A stretch of DNA of 64,000 nt, from NCBI GenBank assembly GCA_013287475.1, contig JABDDT010000004.1, positions 885 to 64,884 of the forward strand, read 5' to 3'. The notes beneath the pieces were generated by a model. The model was not told the origin of the DNA, searched no databases, and worked only from the letters and a program-made list of their open reading frames with translations. The stretch is from Bacteroidota bacterium. Its GTDB lineage: Bacteria; Bacteroidota; Bacteroidia; Chitinophagales; Chitinophagaceae. The position numbers were made by a program, and so were the translations under genes. Positions within the stretch are counted from its first letter, which is position 1. Each line of letters begins with the position of its first letter. This document shows positions 24,274 to 33,236 of the stretch, piece by piece.

Positions 24274-25158
24274 ATGGATATAAGAAAAGAAGATATCAAA
24301 CAGGAAGTTTTTGACCTGTATGATGATTACGCCCACAATAGAATTGAAAGACGCGATTTTATACAAAAATTGTCTGCTTATGCTGTGGGAGGTATTACCG
24401 TAACAGCTCTTACAAGTTTTCTGATGCCTGCTTATGAAAGTAATATTCAGGTGAAGCCGGATGATCCGCGTCTAAAATCAGCGTATATATATTATGATTC
24501 TCCCAAAGGCGATGGTAAGATCAAAGCATTGCTATCCCTACCCATTGATACAAAACAGAGACTGGGAGGCATCATTGTGGTACATGAAAACAGGGGACTG
24601 AATCCATATATTGAAGATGTGGCAAGACGAGCTGCGCTGGCAGGATTCATCTCGCTGGCACCTGATGCACTTACACCGTTGGGTGGTTATCCGGGGAATG
24701 ATGATCAGGGCCGGGAAATGCAGAGTAAGCTCGATAAAAATAAAATACTGGAAGATTTTATTGCTGCCTATGAATATTTAAATGGGCTTCCGGATTGTAA
24801 TGGGAAAGTGGGTGTCGTTGGTTTCTGTTTTGGTGGATGGGTAGCCAATATGATGGCAGTTCGTATTTCCGATTTGTCGGCGGCGGTTCCATTTTATGGT
24901 ACCCAACCTGCAACCGAAGATGTTCCAAAAATAAAGGCTCCCTTAATGTTGCACTATGCAGGTCTTGATACGCATGTGGATGAAGGATGGCCTGCTTATG
25001 AACTCGCGTTAAAAGATCAAAAGAAGGAATATATCGCCTACATATATCCAAATGTAAATCATGGCTTTCACAACGACACGACGCCAAGATATGATAAAAC
25101 TGCTGCAGAACTTGCCTGGAAACGCACCATTGATTTTTTCAATGAAAAATTGAAGTAA
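24274..25158 (+). CDS. Dienelactone hydrolase family protein with RR-type N-terminus
   Basis: A 294-residue alpha/beta hydrolase of the dienelactone hydrolase family. The nucleophile elbow is GFCFGG with Cys185, as in true dienelactone hydrolases. [21 protein letters not shown] is at about 103-123, and the C-terminal [15 protein letters not shown] carries the catalytic His. The first 50 residues form an extra N-terminal part with [21 protein letters not shown], which looks like a Tat-type signal or a membrane anchor behind a cytoplasmic helix. YghX-like relatives share this layout. It is probably an exported or anchored hydrolase acting on cyclic esters or similar. It stands behind the long structured intergenic region. 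Confidence 0.9.
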   Translation: MDIRKEDIKQEVFDLYDDYAHNRIERRDFIQKLSAYAVGGITVTALTSFLMPAYESNIQVKPDDPRLKSAYIYYDSPKGDGKIKALLSLPIDTKQRLGGIIVVHENRGLNPYIEDVARRAALAGFISLAPDALTPLGGYPGNDDQGREMQSKLDKNKILEDFIAAYEYLNGLPDCNGKVGVVGFCFGGWVANMMAVRISDLSAAVPFYGTQPATEDVPKIKAPLMLHYAGLDTHVDEGWPAYELALKDQKKEYIAYIYPNVNHGFHNDTTPRYDKTAAELAWKRTIDFFNEKLK

Positions 25159-25292
25159 TAATTAATATTCCGCGTTCTGCTAAAGTCTCACAATATGGGA
25201 CAAACGGAACTTTAATGGCGATTCTTAAATTGATGAAATAATAGTACTATTGTTACTAATTTAGAATTCCACTTCACGCAGGAAATTTGGAA

Positions 25293-25595
25293 ATGATATT
25301 TTTAACGCAATTAATTTACATTCAAGAGGGACAGGAAGATATATTTCATCAGTTTGAAAACATTGCTATTCCGGCTATTTCAAAATATAACGGGCGGCTT
25401 TTAATCAGGGTACGACCCGGAGATCATTCAATCATTGAAAATAATATCGACAAGCCATATGAAATCCATTTAGTCGAATTTGATTCTGATCAGGATTTTC
25501 AGAATTTTAATCAGGACGAAGAACGCAGGAAATTTCTACATTTAAAAGAACAGTCTGTAAAGGCAGTCTTACTCATAAAAGGGACAAAAATATGA
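25293..25595 (+). CDS. DUF1330-like small protein
   Basis: A 100-residue protein with a ferredoxin-like dimeric barrel pattern: FLTQLIYIQEGQEDIFHQFE, then AIPAISKYNGRLLIRVRP, IHLVEFDSDQDFQNF and a last strand VKAVLLIKG. This is the DUF1330/ABM-like group, in which relatives are of unknown function or act as small oxygenases or isomerases. The start is set at the ATG 25293; a TTG six bases upstream would add two residues. The following P-loop gene starts 43 bases later. Confidence 0.68.
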   Translation: MIFLTQLIYIQEGQEDIFHQFENIAIPAISKYNGRLLIRVRPGDHSIIENNIDKPYEIHLVEFDSDQDFQNFNQDEERRKFLHLKEQSVKAVLLIKGTKI

Positions 25596-25638
25596 CTACC
25601 CTAAGGCACCGATTTCTCAGGTACTAAATGAATTCAAC

Positions 25639-26142
25639 GTGTCCCAAAATGTTAAAAGCCCCTTATTTCATTTAATATGTGGTTTGCCCGGATCGGGAAA
25701 AACTACACTGGCAAAAAATATTGCCGGATCAACGGGGGCCTTTAGATTTTCACCTGATGAATGGATAAAGGAAATCTGGAATGATAAAGCTGAAGCAGAT
25801 GGCAATCAATTCAGGGATCAGATTGAACAACTGCAATGGAAGATCGCAAAGAAGATGCTGCAAAATTCAATCAGCGTAATCATTGAATGGGGAACATGGG
25901 GAAGAACAGAAAGAGAAAAATTACGCGATGAGGCAAAGGAAATTGGTGCGCTGGTAAAGTTCTATTATTTAAATATATCAAGGGAGATTCTGAAAGAAAG
26001 AGTTTTAAAAAGAAATCAACAGACAGACCGCCATGAGTTTTATATTCCTCCGGAAGAGATCGAGGCATTTCTTGATGAATGTTTCAATTCATTTCAAATT
26101 CCAACAGCAGAAGAATTAGCGACTTACGATTTTATCGGGTAG
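25639..26142 (+). CDS. P-loop ATPase/kinase (zeta-toxin/Zn-kinase-like)
   Basis: A 167-residue AAA-type nucleoside-kinase-fold protein. Walker A is LPGSGKTT at about residues 16-23, followed by FRFSPDEWIKEIW, the typical substrate-contact strand. Then come VIIEWGTWGRTEREKLRDEA and the lid arginines LKERVLKRNQQTD. The layout fits small ATP-binding kinases that phosphorylate nucleotides, sugars or antibiotics; an aminoglycoside- or RNA-type role cannot be excluded. There is no antitoxin next to it. The frame opens with a GTG at 25639, and an ATG 11 bases upstream is in another frame. Cytoplasmic. Confidence 0.82.
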   Translation: MSQNVKSPLFHLICGLPGSGKTTLAKNIAGSTGAFRFSPDEWIKEIWNDKAEADGNQFRDQIEQLQWKIAKKMLQNSISVIIEWGTWGRTEREKLRDEAKEIGALVKFYYLNISREILKERVLKRNQQTDRHEFYIPPEEIEAFLDECFNSFQIPTAEELATYDFIG

Positions 26143-26187
26143 GTAATCGGAAAATAGATATATTTATTCCGATTACAAAATACACTT

Positions 26188-27831
26188 ATGAGAAAATTTC
26201 TTTTGTCATTCTGTATGATGCCTGTTATCATGGCTTCTGCACAGGATTCCATTACGCGCTCGCAGATTGCAACCACTGAAAAAATGTTTGGCCTCTCTTT
26301 TAGTGATTCAAAGAAAGATTCCATGACCGGCTATTTAACAGACAGGTTGAAAACATACTACTACCTACAGTCGCAGAACCTGAACAATGATGTGCCATTT
26401 CCGCTCTGGTTTAACCCGATTTTGCCTGGCATGAAGATTCCGCGTAAACAAATGCCCGTTCATTTTGATATTCCTGACCAGGTATCCATGCCTTCAGATA
26501 AAAGTCAGCTCGCTTTTTATAGTATCCCGCAACTGGCTTCACTGATTAAACACAGGAAAATAACTTCCGAAGAACTAACCCGTTTCTACCTCGAACGGCT
26601 AAAGAAATACGGGGCTGCTTTGCATTGTGTGATTGAATTAACGGAGGATATCGCCATCAGTCAGGCCAGAAAAGCGGACGCCGAGATTGCAAGTGGTAAG
26701 TACAGAGGTCCCCTGCATGGAATTCCTTATGGGATCAAAGATCTTTTTGCCGTAGAAGGAACATATACCACCTGGGGAACGCCGCCATATAAAAATCAGA
26801 AAATAAATCAAACCGCTTTTGTTGCCAAACAATTAGAGTTGGCAGGCGCTGTGATGGTTGCCAAATTATCCCTGGGTGAACTGGCGATGGATGATGTATG
26901 GTTCGGAGGTCTCACACGAAATCCGTGGGATACAACTAAAGGATCGGGTGGCTCATCAGCAGGATCAGCTGCTGCAACAGCAGCAGGACTTGTTCCCTTT
27001 GCCATCGGTACTGAAACCTACGGTTCTATTGTGGATCCCGCGATGCGTTGCGGAGTTACAGGTCTGAGGCCAACTTATGGAAGTGTCGCCCGGACAGGAG
27101 CCATGGCACTTGCATGGAGTTCAGACAAGGTCGGAGTCCTCTGCAGATCAGCAGAAGATGCGGCAATTGTGTTTAATTATATCCACGGGGCCGATCAATC
27201 AGATGCATCTTCGATCCGGTTCGCTTTCAACTATTCAGCTTCGGTAAATTTGAAGCAATTAAAAATTGCCTATATAAAAAATTATATTGATACACTGCCT
27301 TCTGGAAGTACGGAGAAACAAACCCTTGTTCGCCTGAAAGAGATGGGTGCTCAATTGATCCCCATAAGTTTTCCTGATAGCCTGCACGGTGATGAAATAC
27401 TTTCATTGATCATTGGTGCAGAATCCGCTGCTGCTTTTGATTTGCTAACCCGTTCCTCCATGGATGATGAAATGGTACAGCAGGCCAGAGACAGATGGCC
27501 CAACACTTTCAGAACCGCGCGTTTTATTCCTGCTGTAGAATATATCAATGCCTGCAGGGTGCGTTATCAGATCATGAAAAAAATGGATCCTGTACTTGAC
27601 GGGTATGATATTATTATTGCGCCGCCCGAAACCGGGGATCAGCTTGCTATTACCAATTTAACGGGTAATCCTTCCATTACCATTCCGAACGGTTTGTTAC
27701 CTAATGGAATGCCTGCAAGTATTTCTTTCATCGGGAAACATTTTGGGGAAGCCACACTGCTCGCCTTTGCAAAATCTTACCAGGAACAAACAGGATTCCA
27801 TTTGAAGCATCCGTCTGGCTTCCTGCCATAA
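26188..27831 (+). CDS. Exported amidase (amidase signature family)
   Basis: A 547-residue amidase-signature enzyme with a signal peptide (about 1-18, ending ASAQ), so periplasmic or secreted. About 130 residues precede the core. The Ser-cisSer-Lys triad is visible: Lys184 in GIPYGIKDLFAV, the cis-Ser in SGGSSAGS (253-260), and the nucleophile Ser280 in ETYGSIVDPA. GVTGLRPTYG follows. The family hydrolyses amides such as peptides, fatty-acid amides or glutaminyl/asparaginyl substrates. The extended N-terminus and the signal peptide separate it from GatA. The substrate is unknown. It starts 45 bases after the P-loop gene and converges on the LuxR-type regulator. Confidence 0.93.
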   Translation: MRKFLLSFCMMPVIMASAQDSITRSQIATTEKMFGLSFSDSKKDSMTGYLTDRLKTYYYLQSQNLNNDVPFPLWFNPILPGMKIPRKQMPVHFDIPDQVSMPSDKSQLAFYSIPQLASLIKHRKITSEELTRFYLERLKKYGAALHCVIELTEDIAISQARKADAEIASGKYRGPLHGIPYGIKDLFAVEGTYTTWGTPPYKNQKINQTAFVAKQLELAGAVMVAKLSLGELAMDDVWFGGLTRNPWDTTKGSGGSSAGSAAATAAGLVPFAIGTETYGSIVDPAMRCGVTGLRPTYGSVARTGAMALAWSSDKVGVLCRSAEDAAIVFNYIHGADQSDASSIRFAFNYSASVNLKQLKIAYIKNYIDTLPSGSTEKQTLVRLKEMGAQLIPISFPDSLHGDEILSLIIGAESAAAFDLLTRSSMDDEMVQQARDRWPNTFRTARFIPAVEYINACRVRYQIMKKMDPVLDGYDIIIAPPETGDQLAITNLTGNPSITIPNGLLPNGMPASISFIGKHFGEATLLAFAKSYQEQTGFHLKHPSGFLP

Positions 27832-27843
27832 AGAATTTGATAT

Positions 27844-28611
27844 TTATACCCAACCGTACCTTATGGCTTTACCAATAAGTTCGCCGGTATTGTTCAGGTT
27901 TTTTTTGTGCAGCATATTTTTTCGATGTGTGTCAACGGTCTGCTTACTGATTTGCAAAATAAAACTGATTTCCTTGCTTAATTTTCCTTCCATTAGAAGT
28001 CTGAGTACTTGTTTTTCACGGCTGGTCAACTCATCCTTGCTTTCAATATATATATTGTTTAAAGCAACATTATGATAAGATGGTTCTCCATCAATACCAA
28101 TAAATGATAGCGCCGGTATTCCCACCTGTTTCAGGTAATTAATATCCGTAAGAACGCTCAGGGTTCTCAGGAATCTGCCATTTTCGTCATGCTCAAGCAG
28201 CATACCCTGATATAGCATTCGTACATAATTGCCATTCAGTTTCCTGAGTCGAATATCATATCTCACTTTATATTTCAACAATTTTTCTATGGGCAATTTT
28301 GAAAAAAAATCTAAAACACTGGTTCCGAAAGACAAAAACCAGGATCGGTCATCGGGATGTATTAACCCATTCATAAACTGAAGATTAAACTCATAAGGAT
28401 GATAGCCTAGTATATCTTTTACTTCTTTGCTCACAAATTCGTATGAAAAGCTTTGATGGTTCAGGATGAAATAATAAGAATCGCCAATCAGGAAAAAATT
28501 CAAAATCTTTTTATAAAAGTCCTGCTCAAACTCCAACATGCTGGGCGCCGATTCATTGCTCAGTCCTTTGATTAATCTGTTGAACTCGAGATTGAAAGGT
28601 TCTTTATTCAT
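27844..28611 (-). CDS. LuxR-type regulator with PAS-like domain
   Basis: A 255-residue transcription regulator. The middle (about 40-165) is a PAS/PAC-like sensing domain (FVSKEVKDILGYHPYEFN; VRYDIRLRKLNGNYVRMLYQG). The C-terminal LuxR helix-turn-helix is at about 195-250 with LTSREKQVLRLLMEGKLSKEI then SKQTVDTHRKNMLHKKNL. It has no receiver domain and no membrane helix, so it reads a cytoplasmic signal. A perfect palindrome (28705-28720) lies upstream in the gap shared with the haloperoxidase-like lipoprotein gene, and is a plausible operator for it. Confidence 0.9.
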   Translation of the reverse strand: MNKEPFNLEFNRLIKGLSNESAPSMLEFEQDFYKKILNFFLIGDSYYFILNHQSFSYEFVSKEVKDILGYHPYEFNLQFMNGLIHPDDRSWFLSFGTSVLDFFSKLPIEKLLKYKVRYDIRLRKLNGNYVRMLYQGMLLEHDENGRFLRTLSVLTDINYLKQVGIPALSFIGIDGEPSYHNVALNNIYIESKDELTSREKQVLRLLMEGKLSKEISFILQISKQTVDTHRKNMLHKKNLNNTGELIGKAIRYGWV

Positions 28612-28704
28612 AACTAATTTTTAAATGCAGTTATGGAGTAGAAAATCCATATTTAATTAATCGGTAAAAAGGATAAAGGGCAAACAGTCAATTCAAAATA
28701 ACGC

Positions 28705-28727
28705 TACCCATAAATGGGTATTTTTTT
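28705..28727. promoter_or_regulatory. Palindrome plus T-run (operator or terminator)
   Basis: TACCCAT (28705-28711) and ATGGGTA (28714-28720) form a perfect stem with a two-base loop, followed by seven T. On the plus strand it would be a textbook terminator, yet no plus-strand gene lies upstream within reach. A second perfect palindrome (TATTGGCCAATA, 28750-28761) lies 30 bases further. The placement between a LuxR-type regulator and a divergent gene makes an operator pair more likely. Confidence 0.45.
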
Positions 28728-28804
28728 GGGAGATATCCCAAGTTACATTTATTGGCCAATACTGCGCCTTGGATTTTTCATTCTTTTAACCCAAAAAACA
28801 TTTT

Positions 28805-30154
28805 ATGAAGCAATTTTTACTAAAGCCGAATGGCCAGTCGAAAAGCCTCATTCTGCTTTTACCTGTCCTGATAATGGTTTGTTTCACAGCATGCCGCAAA
28901 TCAGGTGATCCTTTTAAGGGGAGGAACGATCCCTATTTTTATTCTGCGGACGTGATCGATAAATGGATGACCCTTGAAATTAGATTGTATAAGGATGCCA
29001 CGGGTATTGGCAATGGGGCATTAGCACGGCCCTTTGTATATTCAGGCATTAGTGCCTATGAATCTATTGATCCGGGACTGGCTTCCTGGAAGAATAAATA
29101 TAATGGACTATCGGGACTGCCTGAAACGGAAAAGAATAAAAGATATGACTGGTCCGCCAGTGTGAATGCGTCCCTTGCAGAATTCAACAGAAGTTTTTTT
29201 ACGTCAGCTAATTTAAATCCGATTGATCTGGCCGCCATCGATTCACTCGAGAATGCCATTTATTCAACTTTCAATGGTGAAGGGAATGAAGTGCTTGACC
29301 GCTCTGTTGGATTTGGAAAATCCATTGCAGACGCAATTTTTGCCTGGTCCCTCACAGATAGTTATATTCAAAATAATGCGCTTCCTTATACTCCTCCCGT
29401 AGGTCCGGGACTTTGGGTACCTACACCGCCGGCTTTTGCAGCACCCCAGGGTCCTTTTTGGGGAAATGACCGTCCCATTATCGCAGGCAGCGATGATAAC
29501 GCGCAATCAGGGCCGCCAATTCCATATTCTGAAGTTCCGGGATCTGATTTCTACAATGAGGTCAATGATTTATACCAGGCGTCAAAAGTCCTGACGACCG
29601 ATCAAAAGAACTGGGCGTTATTCTGGAGAGATATTCCTGGTGTTACAACACCCGGCCACTGGATGAGCATTATCCAACAGGTGATCAGGCAAACTCATAG
29701 CCGTCTCGACAAGGCAGCTCTGACTTACGCACTGGTAGGAATATGTTTGAACGATGCAGTGATCAGCGTATTTAAAACCAAGTATGTATACAACCAGGTC
29801 AGACCGATAACCTATATCAGAAATGTAATTGGAGATGCAACCTGGCTATCTTTCTTAACAACACCCGCACATCCGGAATATCCATCTGCCCATTCTGTTG
29901 CTTCGGCAGCAGCTTCGGAAGCATTAACGGCCATATACGGAAACATAGGACCTTTTACAGATCATACCTGGGACTATCTCGGTTTCCCCGCACGTACATT
30001 TAATACATTCAGGGATATTGGGACAGATGCAGGTAATTCCAGGTTTTATGCCGGCATTCATTATCAGCCTTCCATAAATGCAGGACTGAAGCAGGGTAGA
30101 ATAGTTGGTTCAAATATAGTTTTCAGCCTTTCGCAATTTGGAGATTTGAAATAA
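28805..30154 (+). CDS. Vanadium-haloperoxidase/PAP2-family lipoprotein
   Basis: A 449-residue lipoprotein with a type II signal (LILLLPVLIMVCFTACRKS, lipid Cys near residue 31). The C-terminal half is a vanadium-dependent haloperoxidase/PAP2 fold. It shows YNQVRPITY (Arg333-Pro334), the acid/base motif PSAHS (His363), and the last motif SRFYAGIHY with Arg413 and His419, the residue that in vanadium enzymes binds the metal. Members either oxidise halides with peroxide or act as phosphatases; motifs alone do not decide. Upstream are palindromes, and the gene is divergent from the LuxR-type regulator. A strong terminator follows at 30181. Confidence 0.9.
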   Translation: MKQFLLKPNGQSKSLILLLPVLIMVCFTACRKSGDPFKGRNDPYFYSADVIDKWMTLEIRLYKDATGIGNGALARPFVYSGISAYESIDPGLASWKNKYNGLSGLPETEKNKRYDWSASVNASLAEFNRSFFTSANLNPIDLAAIDSLENAIYSTFNGEGNEVLDRSVGFGKSIADAIFAWSLTDSYIQNNALPYTPPVGPGLWVPTPPAFAAPQGPFWGNDRPIIAGSDDNAQSGPPIPYSEVPGSDFYNEVNDLYQASKVLTTDQKNWALFWRDIPGVTTPGHWMSIIQQVIRQTHSRLDKAALTYALVGICLNDAVISVFKTKYVYNQVRPITYIRNVIGDATWLSFLTTPAHPEYPSAHSVASAAASEALTAIYGNIGPFTDHTWDYLGFPARTFNTFRDIGTDAGNSRFYAGIHYQPSINAGLKQGRIVGSNIVFSLSQFGDLK

Positions 30155-30180
30155 TAACCTGCATAGTAATAGAAAATGGT

Positions 30181-30215
30181 TACCCGGGAAAAATATTCCC
30201 GGGTATTTTTGTTTT
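30181..30215 (+). terminator. Rho-independent terminator
   Basis: TACCCGGGAA (30181-30190) pairs perfectly with TTCCCGGGTA (30196-30205) around a five-base loop, followed by TTTTTGTTTT. It lies 27 bases after the stop of the haloperoxidase-like gene. The stem and T-run are both convincing. Confidence 0.85.
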
Positions 30216-30303
30216 ATATTAATTCATTCACGGAAGCAATTTTTGCAAAAAATGAAGTTGCGGTTAGTAATCCTTTACTAATTTGGCTGAAACCTTTCCG
30301 TTC

Positions 30304-31521
30304 ATGCAGAGACCATTTGTCCTGTTTTTATTATTATTTCAGTTGCAATTCGTATTAGCCCAGCAATTTGATATTCTTATTAAAGGTGGTCATGTAATTG
30401 ATCCCGGGAACAACATCAACGGAATTTTGGATGTTGCCGTCAGCCATGGGAAAATTGCTGGAATTGCAAAGAGCATTGATGAAAAAAAAGCCAGAGAAGT
30501 AATTGATGCCAGAGGAATGCTTGTAGTACCGGGCCTCATAGATATACATACCCATGATTTTTATGGGCCTGATCCCGAAAGACATTTTTGCAATGGCTCT
30601 GAATCCCTGTTACCCGATTCATTTGCTTTTCGTACTGGTATAACGACCGTAGTTGATGCCGGCTCTTCGGGCTGGAAGGATTTTCCAGATTTCAAAAAGA
30701 AGATAATAGATAGTTCAAAAACAAGGGTACTTGCATTCCTGAATATTGTGGGAGCAGGCATGCGCGGCAGAAAATTTGAACAGGACACCGGTGATATGGA
30801 CGGGAAAAAGACGGCCATAATGGTACAGCAATACCCCGACTATATTGTGGGTATCAAGCTCGCTCATTATAAAGGAACTGAATGGAAGCCTCTTGAAGAA
30901 GCAATACATGCCGGAAGCCTGGCAAATGTGCCGCTAATGATTGATTTTGGGGATAACAAATCTCCTTTGTCACTCGAAGAATTATTATTAAAACGTATGC
31001 GGCCCGGAGATATTTTCACACATTGTTTTGCTGAACTGAAGGGCCGGGAATATATCGTTGATACAGGAAGTAAAAAAATAAAAACCTACGTGTGGGAATC
31101 CAGGGAAAAGGGAATTCTTTTCGATGTGGGTTATGGAGAAATCAGTTTTTCGTTTTCCCAGGCTAAACCGGCAATTGATTCGGCTTTTTATCCAAACTCT
31201 ATCAGTTCGGATATGCATTCCGTCAGGAAAAATAAAATGAAAGATCTCCCGGAAATTATGTCTGAATTCCTTGCACTCGGAATAAATATCCGGGAAATAA
31301 TTAAGCGGGTTACCTGGAATCCTGCGATAGAGATTAATCACAAAGAATTAGGAAATCTATCAAAGGGAGCAATTGCAGATATAGCTATTCTGCATGTTCG
31401 CAAAAAAAGTATTGTATTTTATGATCATACAGGATATAAATTAGACGGTTCAAAAAGTTTTGAATGCGAAATGACGATCAAGAGTGGTAAAATTGTTTAT
31501 AACAAAAGGAATTCTTTATAA
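30304..31521 (+). CDS. Exported amidohydrolase/deacetylase family metallohydrolase
   Basis: A 405-residue amidohydrolase-superfamily protein. The start is ATG 30304 (MQRPFVLFLLLFQLQFVLAQ), which gives a signal peptide; an in-frame TTG seven codons upstream would spoil it. The metal-binding HTH motif is GLIDIHTHDFYG (His82, His84) and the probable carboxylated lysine is Lys185 in GIKLAHYKG. The N-terminal FDILIKGGHVIDPGNNINGIL and the last LSKGAIADIAILHV (beta-sandwich strands) are typical. The relatives are called amidohydrolase/deacetylase (EF_0837/AHA_3915 group), acting on acetylated or cyclic amide substrates. Its stop overlaps the stop of the convergent barrel gene. Confidence 0.9.
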   Translation: MQRPFVLFLLLFQLQFVLAQQFDILIKGGHVIDPGNNINGILDVAVSHGKIAGIAKSIDEKKAREVIDARGMLVVPGLIDIHTHDFYGPDPERHFCNGSESLLPDSFAFRTGITTVVDAGSSGWKDFPDFKKKIIDSSKTRVLAFLNIVGAGMRGRKFEQDTGDMDGKKTAIMVQQYPDYIVGIKLAHYKGTEWKPLEEAIHAGSLANVPLMIDFGDNKSPLSLEELLLKRMRPGDIFTHCFAELKGREYIVDTGSKKIKTYVWESREKGILFDVGYGEISFSFSQAKPAIDSAFYPNSISSDMHSVRKNKMKDLPEIMSEFLALGINIREIIKRVTWNPAIEINHKELGNLSKGAIADIAILHVRKKSIVFYDHTGYKLDGSKSFECEMTIKSGKIVYNKRNSL

Positions 31522-32163
31522 TATCAAGCGGAAACCGACACCTAAATAATTTAATGGATTGCTGATAAAATTTGCTGATACACCAAAATTGTCACCTGAT
31601 CCGGTCGATACTGATCCCGATTTAGAATTTGAGTTTGAATAGCTAACGGAAAATATCTGCGGTATGGATAATTCGAGAAAGAATTTTTTTGAAATTTTGT
31701 AAGCTATGCCGGGAGAAATGTAAATGCTGCCCCCATAGGCGGTACCATTAGATAATTTATTCCCTGCACTGTCAGTACTTGAATAAGAAGATCCGTTAAA
31801 TCCGGCTCCGGCTTGTCCGAAAAGATAAAATTCTTTTCCCAGATCTTTATACACACGATAAAAAACTCCTAACCCATAATTGTAACTCGTCGCTTTTGAA
31901 GGGCTGACGCTAGCGCACAACATATTTGAAAAACCACCGTAACTTATATTTACACCGAACAAAGCATTTTCTTTAATTGCTTTTCCGAGTGAAATATCAA
32001 TATTTCCACTATTACTTTTCTGTTCATCAGGATTTGGAGGTGATGTTGATTTAGAGCTTCCATAAGATAAGTTTCCACCTAACAGAATATTCCCTTTGTT
32101 AAATTGCGCACTGGCAGAATAGAAGAAAAAAATAATCAGCAGTGAGAGTAAAATTCTGGACAT
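31516..32163 (-). CDS. Outer-membrane beta-barrel protein
   Basis: A 215-residue protein with a signal peptide from ATG 32163 (MSRILLSLLIIFFFYSASAQ); an upstream in-frame ATG would add 25 residues before the signal and is unlikely. The mature part alternates polar and hydrophobic residues in strands (NILLGGNLSYGSSKS, ALFGVNISYGGFSNM, EFYLFGQAGAGFNGS, FFLELSIPQIFSVSYS) and closes with NYLGVGFRLIL, an outer-membrane-type C-terminus. It is an outer-membrane porin-like/OmpW-OmpA barrel of unknown role. Convergent with the amidohydrolase, with overlapping stops. Confidence 0.85.
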   Translation of the reverse strand: MSRILLSLLIIFFFYSASAQFNKGNILLGGNLSYGSSKSTSPPNPDEQKSNSGNIDISLGKAIKENALFGVNISYGGFSNMLCASVSPSKATSYNYGLGVFYRVYKDLGKEFYLFGQAGAGFNGSSYSSTDSAGNKLSNGTAYGGSIYISPGIAYKISKKFFLELSIPQIFSVSYSNSNSKSGSVSTGSGDNFGVSANFISNPLNYLGVGFRLIL

Positions 32164-32404
32164 ATATTTGATTTTGGTGAATAATCCTGTTAAGTTAAAT
32201 AAAGGGGTTCTTAAAAATTTCACAATGACTATCCGCACCAGCTGTAAAAGAACGTTAAATGATTTTACTTAGGGTTTATACTTAGTCCACTAACTATCTT
32301 CTGCAAACGAAAAATCCATACTAATTTAATACTACTTTTTTCTACTTTCTGTTTTAGCAACTTATTAGAATTACAAAAGAGGCAAACCGGCAGAACCATC
32401 AGGT

Positions 32405-32630
32405 ATGCAAAATGAAAAGACCAGTCTGAAAGAATTAGCCGCCTTATTCACCAGGCTGGGATTAACAGCATTCGGGGGTCCAGCCGCTCATATAGCCATG
32501 ACGCAGACTGAAGTTGTGGACAAACGGAAGTGGATGGATCACCATAATAACATTCGAATTCCCGGGAATTAATACAATATTTCTTATTATTGGGAGTGCT
32601 GTCCTGGGATATACATTATTGCTGTTTTAA
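32405..32630 (+). pseudogene. chrA: Internally deleted chromate transporter
   Basis: The first 43 codons match the start of a ChrA chromate transporter: LKELAALFTRLGLTAFGGPA, then AHIAMTQTEVVDKRKWM. The reading frame then ends at a TAA (32570-32572). In another frame, 32544-32630 reads ITFEFPGINTIFLIIGSAV then LGYTLLLF and a stop, which looks like the last ChrA helix. So the gene retains its two ends and has lost about a kilobase in the middle, with the junction near 32541-32550. It cannot encode a working transporter. Confidence 0.8.
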
Positions 32631-32738
32631 GGTCCTTGTACTTTTTAAGGTTAACAGCAAAATTTTGGAAGTTTGCATCATTACCGGGACCACCCATTTA
32701 CCGGATGGTAGCTTTATACCTGCTAAATAAAAACGATC

Positions 32739-33236
32739 ATGATAAAGAAAATTTTAATTGGCCTTGCGATAGTATTTATTATTATTCAGTTCTTTCGTCC
32801 TTCAAAAAATTTATCAGCGGATACCAGTAAGGATATAAGCGCTTTGTACAATGTGCCTGATGATGTTAAGTTAATTTTACAAAGAGCCTGTAATGATTGC
32901 CATTCCAATAAAACCGTCTATCCCTGGTACGCCGAAGTCCAGCCTGTGGAGTGGTGGCTTAATAATCATATAGTGGATGGGAAAAGACATTTTAACCTGA
33001 ATGACTTCACTTCTCTTAAGGTTGCAGTTCAGAAGAAAAAAATGGAAGAATGCATGGAGCAGATCAAAAAAAATGAAATGCCGCTCGATTCCTATACCTG
33101 GATCCATAAAGATGCCATCCTCAGCGAAGCTGATAAACAAAGGATAAATACCTGGTGTGCCAGTATCATAGACACATTAAAAGCGAAATATCCGCCAGAC
33201 AGTTTAATCTTCAAAGAACAAAGATGGCACGATTGA
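32739..33236 (+). CDS. Haem-binding domain protein
   Basis: A 165-residue protein with an N-terminal membrane anchor (about 4-20) and a c-type haem motif CNDCH at 51-55 (Cys51, Cys54, His55), followed by SNKTVYPWYAEVQPVEWWL. This is the Bacteroidota haem-binding domain family (PF14376). The Trp-rich part and the C-terminal helix (EADKQRINTWCASII) fit. It should be anchored at the periplasmic face and bind one haem. It overlaps the start of the histidine kinase gene by 13 bases, so both are co-transcribed and a redox input into the kinase is possible. Confidence 0.88.
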   Translation: MIKKILIGLAIVFIIIQFFRPSKNLSADTSKDISALYNVPDDVKLILQRACNDCHSNKTVYPWYAEVQPVEWWLNNHIVDGKRHFNLNDFTSLKVAVQKKKMEECMEQIKKNEMPLDSYTWIHKDAILSEADKQRINTWCASIIDTLKAKYPPDSLIFKEQRWHD

